Below, in pieces: positions 1 to 5,019 of a DNA stretch of 5,019 nt (positions within the stretch are counted from its first letter, which is position 1; every line of letters starts with the position of its first letter). The DNA comes from Bacteroidota bacterium. GTDB lineage: Bacteria; Bacteroidota; Bacteroidia; Chitinophagales; Chitinophagaceae. The notes beneath the pieces were generated by a model, which was not told where the DNA came from, made no database searches, and saw only the letters and a program-made list of their open reading frames with translations. Both the position numbers and the translations under genes were made by a program. The stretch covers positions 1 to 5,019 of the forward strand of contig JAEWIW010000276.1 of the NCBI GenBank assembly GCA_023386855.1, given 5' to 3'.

Positions 1-13
1 ATGCCTGACACAC

Positions 14-40
14 AAAAAGAGAAGGACCAGCCTTCTCTTT
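14..40 (-). terminator. Rho-independent terminator of clpC
   Basis: A perfect 10-bp inverted repeat pairs positions 16-25 with 31-40 around a 5-base loop (26-30). Read on the minus strand, the second arm ends in TTT and continues with two more T (15-14), giving a run of five T. It lies about 25 bases beyond the clpC stop codon (66-68), as expected for an intrinsic terminator of that gene. On the plus strand the hairpin is followed by a pyrimidine-rich stretch without a clean T run, so termination in that direction would be weaker. Confidence 0.8.
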
Positions 41-65
41 CTATCATCAAAATCCTGATTACTTT

Positions 66-2585
66 TTATACTTTTTCCTTTTCGGGATTCTTTAGCGTGA
101 ACCTGATCTTTGAATTTTCCTTATCCAATTCTGCGATCATCACATCGCCTGCCTTGATGTTCATATTCAGGATCTCTTCCGCTAAAGGATCTTCCAGGTA
201 TTTCTGGATAGCCCTGTGTAAAGGACGGGCACCAAACTGTACATCATATCCTTTTTCTGCGATAAAGTTCTTCGCTTCTTCTGTAAGTTCAAGCGTGAAG
301 CCAAGAGAATTCAATCTTACCATTACACCCTTCATGAGGATATCAATGATCTTGAAGATATGATCTTTAGTGAGAGAGTTGAAGATGATAACATCATCAA
401 TACGGTTAAGGAATTCGGGCGAGAAGGTTCTCTTCAATGCCTTTTCAATTACCGCTTTGTTGTTCTCATCGCTTGATTGTGTTCTTGCCTGTGTCGCAAA
501 TCCTACTCCATCACCGAAATCTTTTAACTGGCGTACACCGATATTGGATGTCATGATGATAGTGGTATTCTTGAAATCAACTTTCCTTCCCAGTCCATCT
601 GTCAGCTGTCCATCGTCAAGCACCTGCAGCAGTATATTGTAAATATCCGGGTGTGCTTTTTCAATCTCATCCAGCAGGATCACGGAATATGGTTTTCGTC
701 TAACCTTCTCAGTTAGCTGACCACCTTCTTCATATCCTACATAACCTGGAGGCGCGCCAATTAAACGGCTGACAGTGAATTTTTCCATGTATTCACTCAT
801 ATCGATGCGGATCAGGGCATCTTCAGAGTCGAACATATAACGTGCAAGAGAACGCGCAAGCTCTGTTTTACCAACACCTGTTGGGCCAAGGAAAATAAAT
901 GTACCTATTGGCTTTTTAGGATCCTTCAACCCAACACGGTTACGCTGTATGGCTTTAACCACTTTCTGGATGGCTTCATCCTGGCCGATCACCATGCTGG
1001 TCATATCTTCAGCCATTTTGCGAAGCTTATCACTTTCAGCCTGTACCATTCTCTTAACTGGAATACCAGTCATCATACTCACCACTTCTGCGATGGCTTC
1101 TTCGTCGATAGGGTAACGCTTGTGCTTACTTTCTTCTTCCCACTGGTTCTTGGCTTTTTCAAGATCTTCCTGCAGGCGTTTTTCTGTATCGCGGAGAGAA
1201 GCAGCTTCTTCAAACTTCTGGCTTTTCACCACCTTGTTCTTTTCAACCTTTACATCTTCAATCTTCTTTTCAAGATCAAGGATCTCTTTTGGAACGTTGA
1301 TGTTCTTAAGGTGAACCCTTGCTCCCACTTCATCCATTACATCAATGGCTTTATCGGGAAGAAGACGGTCAGTGATATAACGGTCACTCAGCTTCACACA
1401 TGCATCGATAGCATCATCGCTATAGTTTACATTGTGATAGTCTTCATATTTAGATTTGATATTGTTCAGGATCATGATGGTCTCTTCAACACTTGGAGGT
1501 TCAACCATTACTTTCTGAAAACGCCTGTCGAGTGCACCATCTTTTTCGATATACATACGATATTCATCGAGAGTAGAAGCACCGATACATTGCAATTCTC
1601 CTCTTGCCAGTGCAGGCTTGAAGATATTGGATGCGTCGAGTGAACCACTGGCGCCACCGGCTCCTACGATAGTATGGATCTCATCAATGAAGAGAATAAC
1701 ATCGCGGTTCTTTTCCAGTTCATTCATGATCGCTTTCATGCGCTCTTCGAACTGGCCACGATACTTGGTTCCTGCAACAAGCGCTGCAAGGTCGAGAGAG
1801 ATCACGCGTTTATCGAACAATACCCTTGATACTTTACGCTGAACAATTCGAAGGGCAAGGCCTTCCACGATGGCGGTTTTACCTACACCGGGTTCACCGA
1901 TCAGGATGGGGTTATTCTTTTTCCTCCTGGAAAGGATCTGCGATACTCTTTCGATCTCGTCTTCCCTTCCTACGATAGGATCAAGAGAACCACTTTCCGC
2001 AAGGCGGGTGATATCCCTTCCAAAATTATCCAATACGGGGGTCTTGCTTTTAGCAGTACCGGATGCACGTGATTTCTGCTGGGAATACTTCTTTTCTTCA
2101 TCAAAATCGTCGTCGTTCTCTTCAGCATATTCACTGCGTACGTCGTTGCTTTTAACAACCCCTAATTCGTTTCTGAACAGATCGTAATCCACGTCAAATT
2201 GATTTAAGATTTGAGTAGCAATATTTTCTTTGTTCTTGAGGATGGAAAGCATCAGGTGCTCGGTTTCCACCATCGGGCTTTTAAGTGCTTTGGCCTCGAG
2301 TACTGTAACCCGTATTACTTTTTCGGCCTGCTTTGTCAGCGGCAGGCTGTTGATATTGGCTATATTCTTACCTGTTTTGTCTTTAACGGCAAGTTCAACT
2401 TCCTTTCTCAATTCGTACAGGTCAATATTAAAACTCTTCAGGATCCGCACGGCGGTATTATCGCCTTCACGGATCAGGCCCAGCAACAAATGTTCCGTCC
2501 CGATGAAATCATTACCCAGCCTTAATGCTTCCTCCCTGCTAAAAGATATAATCTCCTTTACCTGGGCCGAAAAATTATTATCCAT
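66..2585 (-). CDS. clpC: ATP-dependent Clp protease ATP-binding subunit ClpC
   Basis: This is a cytosolic class I Hsp100 AAA+ unfoldase of 839 residues, a usual length for ClpC. Two Clp_N repeats fill roughly residues 5-140, with GTEHLLLG and ETEHLML motifs. An acidic, lysine- and serine-rich linker spans about 150-185. The D1 ATPase has Walker A GEPGVGKT (230-237), Walker B ending D301-E302, a pore loop KYRG (274-277) and DRRF (353-356). A coiled-coil middle segment with a UVR-like motif (about 435-485) marks ClpC rather than ClpA or ClpB. D2 has Walker A GPTGVGKT (567-574), Walker B LLDE (637-640), pore loop GYVG (614-617), LNRID (726-730) and sensor-2 GARPLHRAI (785-793). The VGF tripeptide (694-696) matches the ClpP-docking loop of Firmicutes ClpC, so a ClpP partner is expected; none lies in this window. 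The start at 2585 (MDNNFSAQ) is preferred over an in-frame ATG at 2633, because the Clp_N domain begins right after it and the 16 extra residues are hydrophobic, unlike the family, and would cover the promoter region. No CIRCE or CtsR-type operator was seen upstream. Confidence 0.96.
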   Translation of the reverse strand: MDNNFSAQVKEIISFSREEALRLGNDFIGTEHLLLGLIREGDNTAVRILKSFNIDLYELRKEVELAVKDKTGKNIANINSLPLTKQAEKVIRVTVLEAKALKSPMVETEHLMLSILKNKENIATQILNQFDVDYDLFRNELGVVKSNDVRSEYAEENDDDFDEEKKYSQQKSRASGTAKSKTPVLDNFGRDITRLAESGSLDPIVGREDEIERVSQILSRRKKNNPILIGEPGVGKTAIVEGLALRIVQRKVSRVLFDKRVISLDLAALVAGTKYRGQFEERMKAIMNELEKNRDVILFIDEIHTIVGAGGASGSLDASNIFKPALARGELQCIGASTLDEYRMYIEKDGALDRRFQKVMVEPPSVEETIMILNNIKSKYEDYHNVNYSDDAIDACVKLSDRYITDRLLPDKAIDVMDEVGARVHLKNINVPKEILDLEKKIEDVKVEKNKVVKSQKFEEAASLRDTEKRLQEDLEKAKNQWEEESKHKRYPIDEEAIAEVVSMMTGIPVKRMVQAESDKLRKMAEDMTSMVIGQDEAIQKVVKAIQRNRVGLKDPKKPIGTFIFLGPTGVGKTELARSLARYMFDSEDALIRIDMSEYMEKFTVSRLIGAPPGYVGYEEGGQLTEKVRRKPYSVILLDEIEKAHPDIYNILLQVLDDGQLTDGLGRKVDFKNTTIIMTSNIGVRQLKDFGDGVGFATQARTQSSDENNKAVIEKALKRTFSPEFLNRIDDVIIFNSLTKDHIFKIIDILMKGVMVRLNSLGFTLELTEEAKNFIAEKGYDVQFGARPLHRAIQKYLEDPLAEEILNMNIKAGDVMIAELDKENSKIRFTLKNPEKEKV

Positions 2586-2596
2586 TTTATAATTTG

Positions 2597-2629
2597 TTGG
2601 GTTTGATACAATAATAACGAATATTTTTG
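2597..2629 (+). promoter_or_regulatory. Candidate Bacteroidota sigma-A promoter for the STAS-ispD unit
   Basis: TATTTTTG at 2622-2629 matches all six fixed bases of the Bacteroidota -7 consensus TAnnTTTG. A TTG at 2597-2599 lies 22 bases upstream, and another TTTG at 2602-2605 lies 16 bases upstream; the first spacing is closer to that known for the -33 element. Transcription would begin near 2636, giving a leader of about 45 bases before the ATG at 2681. The element overlaps the candidate clpC promoter on the other strand, so the two divergent genes may compete for polymerase. The matches are seen in the sequence; promoter activity is inferred. Confidence 0.5.
2609..2616 (-). promoter_or_regulatory. 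Possible -7 element of the clpC promoter
   Basis: Read on the minus strand this is TATTATTG, matching five of the six fixed bases of the Bacteroidota -7 consensus TAnnTTTG. It would place the transcript start about 15-20 bases before the ATG at 2585. No clean TTG was found at the proper distance upstream; only a CTG at 2639-2637, 20 bases away. This is a weak candidate, given because clpC must have a promoter somewhere in this 95-base gap. Confidence 0.25.
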
Positions 2630-2680
2630 ACATCTACAGGCGGCAAATCCTAATCACCTGTTAACCTATAAACGCCGTTT

Positions 2681-3052
2681 ATGAAGGTCAAAATTGATAC
2701 CAAGGAGAAATTCCATGTCATTACGATTGAAGAACCATTTCTTGCTGCTAATATGACAGAAGAGCTGGAGGAATGCCTGCTTTCCTTCCTGGACGGTTCT
2801 GTCAAAAACATCGTATTAAATGTTCAGCAGGTGGGTCGTTTGGATACCGCTTCTGCTGAAAGCCTGGTAAAGATCCAGCAAACCTTTTATGAGAACAACC
2901 ATTCCTTTGTCATTTGCGAGTTTCAGCCTGAAACAGAAGCCTACCTCGACAAGGAAGGACTGCTCGAGATCATGAATATTACTCCTACCGAATCGGAAGC
3001 CTGGGACATAGTACAGATGGAGGAAATTGAACGGGAACTGCTTGGTGATTAA
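2681..3052 (+). CDS. Single-domain STAS protein (anti-sigma factor antagonist-like)
   Basis: A 123-residue soluble protein with no signal peptide or membrane segment. Its core, from IVLNVQQVGRLDTASAESL (44-62) through SFVICEF (75-81) to LDKEGLLEIMNI (89-100), follows the SpoIIAA/RsbV STAS pattern: a beta strand, the phospho-site loop, a helix, a beta strand, then the final helix region. In SpoIIAA-type proteins the loop reads D-S-S-G and the first serine is phosphorylated by an anti-sigma kinase. Here it reads D55-T56-A57-S58, so threonine stands at the acceptor position. The C-terminal tail (about 102-123) is rich in glutamate and unlike classical SpoIIAA. No kinase, phosphatase or sigma factor gene lies in the window, so a sigma-switch role is only one possibility; a structural or partner-binding STAS role is equally open. 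It is read divergently from clpC and stands 26 bases before ispD, probably on the same transcript. The start codon has no Shine-Dalgarno sequence, which is normal for this phylum. Confidence 0.85.
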   Translation: MKVKIDTKEKFHVITIEEPFLAANMTEELEECLLSFLDGSVKNIVLNVQQVGRLDTASAESLVKIQQTFYENNHSFVICEFQPETEAYLDKEGLLEIMNITPTESEAWDIVQMEEIERELLGD

Positions 3053-3078
3053 AGTGGTCTAAACCCTAAAACTTACCC

Positions 3079-3756
3079 ATGAAAAAGTATGCTGTAATTG
3101 TTGCAGGTGGCTCCGGGCTACGAATGAAAACAGCCCTTCCCAAACAGTTTCTTTCGCTGCAAGGCAAGCCTGTACTATTTTATACCCTTACCGCTTTTTT
3201 AGAAGCCTTCCCCGATTTACAGATCATACTGGTATTACCAGAACAAAGCCGGTCGACCGGCGAAGAAATTGTTGCCCAAACGATGGATCCTTCAAGAATC
3301 CGCATCACAACCGGTGGAGAAACCAGGTTTCATTCAGTGAAAAACGGGCTGGAATACGTGCGCGATCACTCCATTGTTTTTGTTCATGATGGGGTGAGAT
3401 GCCTGGTCAGCCCTGAACTGATCCGCAGGTGTTATGATATGGCAATAGAAAAGGGGAATGCCATCCCGGCTATCACAGCGGTTGATACGATCCGGATCGA
3501 AACCTTTTCTGGCAACCAGCAGATCGACCGGAATAAAGTGCGTATCATTCAAACGCCTCAAACCTTCTTTAGTGAAATCATCAAAGCCGCTTTTGAACAG
3601 GATTATATAGATAGTTTTACTGATGAAGCCAGCGTAGTCGAAAAGCTTGGAGTGAAGATAAACCTTGTTGAAGGAGAAGAGACCAACATCAAGATCACGA
3701 GGCCCGTAGACTTACTCATCGCGGAAAAGATCATTGAAGAAAAAAAGATAAGTTAG
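3079..3756 (+). CDS. ispD: 2-C-methyl-D-erythritol 4-phosphate cytidylyltransferase IspD
   Basis: IspD joins MEP and CTP to give 4-diphosphocytidyl-2-C-methyl-D-erythritol and pyrophosphate, the third step of the non-mevalonate isoprenoid pathway in the cytosol. The 225-residue length is typical of a stand-alone enzyme without a fused IspF domain. The nucleotide-binding loop is AGGSGLRM (9-16) with R15, followed by PKQF (21-24) with K22; these match the catalytic Arg20 and Lys27 of the E. coli enzyme. HDGVR (103-107), DT (136-137), DR (150-151), QTPQTF (158-163), TDEAS (181-185) and EETNIKITRP (200-209, K205) match the other substrate and CTP contacts. The residue after HDGVR is Cys108, where proline is usual. 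It probably shares a transcript with the STAS gene 26 bases upstream. It ends two bases from the convergent acyltransferase gene, leaving no room for an intergenic terminator. Confidence 0.96.
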   Translation: MKKYAVIVAGGSGLRMKTALPKQFLSLQGKPVLFYTLTAFLEAFPDLQIILVLPEQSRSTGEEIVAQTMDPSRIRITTGGETRFHSVKNGLEYVRDHSIVFVHDGVRCLVSPELIRRCYDMAIEKGNAIPAITAVDTIRIETFSGNQQIDRNKVRIIQTPQTFFSEIIKAAFEQDYIDSFTDEASVVEKLGVKINLVEGEETNIKITRPVDLLIAEKIIEEKKIS

Positions 3757-3758
3757 GA

Positions 3759-4700
3759 TCATCCATTTTTCATTTTCCTGATGGGCCATGGAAGTTCGTT
3801 GTACCGTAGAAAATAAAATGGACGATTAACAGCGCCAAATCCCTGGTAGAACTGGCGCACTCCCGGTATTTCGGAACCTTCAAAATCAAAGAGTGATCCT
3901 GTTGCCGCATACTCTTTCAACAGTTCATCATATAACAGGTGGTTCGCTCCTAAATCACGCCCCTGCGGCGTTATATGTGTAATGATATTGTACAATCTTT
4001 TCCCATCATTTATCAGCATAGCACCGGCCATTCTTTCATTTTGATTGTTCAAAACAGATCTTGTAATAACCATCCCCCTTGAAGAAAAAAGGTCGCAAAC
4101 CCTGCTGAATTTTTTATAATCATCAATGGAAAGATGCTTCATGTTTTTTTGTTGTGCAATACGATAGTCATCGATGATTGGTTTTATTTGAGTATCGTTG
4201 GAAACCCGCAGCCCTGCCCGTTTTGCTTTGCGGATATTTCTTAATACCGCTTCCCTGTAATGGCTTTGTATGGTTTCATGAGCGCCCTTTAAAGAAAGAA
4301 CATAATTGGTCCTGGGGTTATACTTAAATCCATGGGCAAATAGCTTAACTGGTTCAATAGGAGCAGCATCATTGCTTTCATTTAAATAGATCTCTGCAAA
4401 ACGAAAATGTTTTGAAGCTGCAATAAAAAACAAACTCATCCATTCGCCTGTAATTTCCTGACTGCTGAAGATGCCCAGTTGTTGTGTAAAAGCCGGCTGG
4501 TACAAATAACTAATACCATATTTCTTTCTCCATGTCAGTGGCATTACCATCTCGTAATCCCCATATACCAGGGCATCCCACTGACCTGCCATACACTGGA
4601 GGAATTCATACCGCGCATAAATGACCGGTGACCCGCTTCGCATAATGCAGGCATCCCATTTTTCACGATCAATATTATGTTGAGGTATGAATTGTACCAT
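3759..4700 (-). CDS. FemAB/GNAT-like acyltransferase, substrate unknown
   Basis: A 313-residue protein from the ATG at 4700, with no signal peptide. The C-terminal half has the look of a GNAT-fold transferase of the FemAB/BioF2-like group: a basic RNIRKAKRAGL segment (154-164), the hydrophobic AGAMLINDGKRLYNI stretch (225-239) typical of the strand before the acyl-donor site, the helix GANHLLYDELLKEYA (251-265), and FDFEGSEIPGVRQFYQGFGA (271-290), a signature of this family. The N-terminal half (residues 1-140) is divergent and contains many aromatic residues. Relatives transfer amino acids or acyl groups to cell-envelope or small-molecule acceptors; the substrate here cannot be told. The frame is open further upstream to a TTG at 4826, but that would overlap the preceding gene, which stops at 4747. 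The real start is therefore the ATG at 4700 or the one at 4712 (317 residues). No Shine-Dalgarno sequence is visible. It lies 46 bases downstream of the partial gene and may be cotranscribed with it. Confidence 0.82.
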   Translation of the reverse strand: MVQFIPQHNIDREKWDACIMRSGSPVIYARYEFLQCMAGQWDALVYGDYEMVMPLTWRKKYGISYLYQPAFTQQLGIFSSQEITGEWMSLFFIAASKHFRFAEIYLNESNDAAPIEPVKLFAHGFKYNPRTNYVLSLKGAHETIQSHYREAVLRNIRKAKRAGLRVSNDTQIKPIIDDYRIAQQKNMKHLSIDDYKKFSRVCDLFSSRGMVITRSVLNNQNERMAGAMLINDGKRLYNIITHITPQGRDLGANHLLYDELLKEYAATGSLFDFEGSEIPGVRQFYQGFGAVNRPFYFLRYNELPWPIRKMKNG

Positions 4701-4746
4701 GTTTGTACTCATGTATGCATGCTGGATTTGATGTAACCCATGAAGC

Positions 4747-5019
4747 TTATAAAGGTACCTGGTTACCGGTAAATTTCCTGATATTGATTTTTTGAATATC
4801 AATACTGAAAGTGATCTTCTTACCAAAACTATTCAGCGATGGTGTATTCTCAAGTTTCTTCCTGATCGCCTTAGAGTAAAGCAATGGAACATATACATTC
4901 AGCAGGTCCTTAAACACTGACAACTGAATACCTCCGTCATAAAGGAAATGCGGGCCCTCATTTGCAGTATCCCAGCATTCCGCATTGGTTCCTATATCAA
5001 GGAATAGTTTTACCGGGAG
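4747..5019 (-). CDS. C-terminal fragment of a beta-rich envelope protein, possibly an M1-type metallopeptidase
   Basis: An open frame enters from the right edge and runs 90 codons to a TAA at 4747-4749; its start lies outside the window. The translation is protein-like and contains FLDIGTNAECWDT (6-18), FLYDGGIQLSVF (25-36), LNVYVPLLYSKAIRKKL (40-56) and FGKKITFSIDIQKI (65-78). Alternating hydrophobic residues and a final ITFSIDI strand suggest a C-terminal beta structure such as an outer-membrane barrel. The pattern of a glycine-rich strand followed by VYVPLLYSK recalls the C-terminal regions of large Bacteroidota M1-family aminopeptidases, but no catalytic HExxH motif is in the visible part, so this name is a guess from memory of the family. 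That the frame is coding is much surer than its function: it fits upstream of the acyltransferase on the same strand with a 46-base gap. Confidence 0.7.
   Translation of the reverse strand, partial: LPVKLFLDIGTNAECWDTANEGPHFLYDGGIQLSVFKDLLNVYVPLLYSKAIRKKLENTPSLNSFGKKITFSIDIQKINIRKFTGNQVPL

Noticed and set aside
1..363. A plus-strand open frame at the left edge.
   Set aside because: It runs through the clpC terminator hairpin and the antisense of the clpC C-terminus, and its translation is low-complexity serine/phenylalanine-rich without family resemblance.
1122..1643. A 173-codon open frame on the plus strand, antisense to clpC, with hydrophobic stretches.
   Set aside because: It lies wholly opposite the D1 and coiled-coil region of clpC, whose reading is unambiguous. 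The hydrophobic residues arise from complementing lysine- and glutamate-rich codons, and no domain pattern is recognisable.
2586..2633. A 16-codon N-terminal extension of ClpC from an upstream ATG at 2633.
   Set aside because: The ClpC family begins close to MDNNFSAQ. The extension does not look like any Clp N-terminus and would cover the candidate promoter elements.
3334..3561. A 75-codon minus-strand frame inside ispD.
   Set aside because: It is fully covered by ispD, which carries every family motif. No start context or protein-like pattern supports it.
4716..4721. A GCATGC palindrome just upstream of the acyltransferase start.
   Set aside because: A six-base palindrome is expected by chance and there is no second copy or longer symmetry to suggest an operator.

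Overview
This looks like an ordinary chromosomal stretch from a member of the Bacteroidota, probably of the Chitinophagaceae type. The grounds are the Bacteroidota-like ClpC N-terminus, the absence of Shine-Dalgarno sequences before the starts, a TAnnTTTG-type -7 promoter element, and the type of STAS and FemAB/GNAT-like proteins present. The genus assignment is an inference from family resemblance. No mobile element, CRISPR array, tRNA, rRNA or phage gene was seen.

Layout, left to right. A strong intrinsic terminator (14-40) closes a long minus-strand clpC gene (66-2585), which encodes an 839-residue AAA+ unfoldase that should feed ClpP. A short divergent intergenic region (2586-2680) carries a good candidate sigma-A-type promoter facing right. 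To the right is a two-gene plus-strand unit. It consists of a small single-domain STAS protein (2681-3052), whose usual phospho-serine position is threonine, and ispD (3079-3756), the cytidylyltransferase of the MEP isoprenoid pathway. ispD meets the next gene tail to tail with only two bases between the stop codons. That gene is a minus-strand FemAB/GNAT-like acyltransferase (3759-4700). Upstream of it, running off the right edge, is the last 90 codons of another minus-strand gene (4747-5019). It is probably a beta-rich envelope protein, possibly the C-terminus of a large M1-type metallopeptidase.

The genes do not form an obvious single pathway: protein quality control, a possible signalling or switch protein, isoprenoid precursor synthesis, and one or two envelope-related functions. 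I found no convincing novel system. The most useful points are the corrected starts of clpC and the acyltransferase, the partial gene at the right edge, the unusual STAS phospho-site, and the very tight convergent junction.
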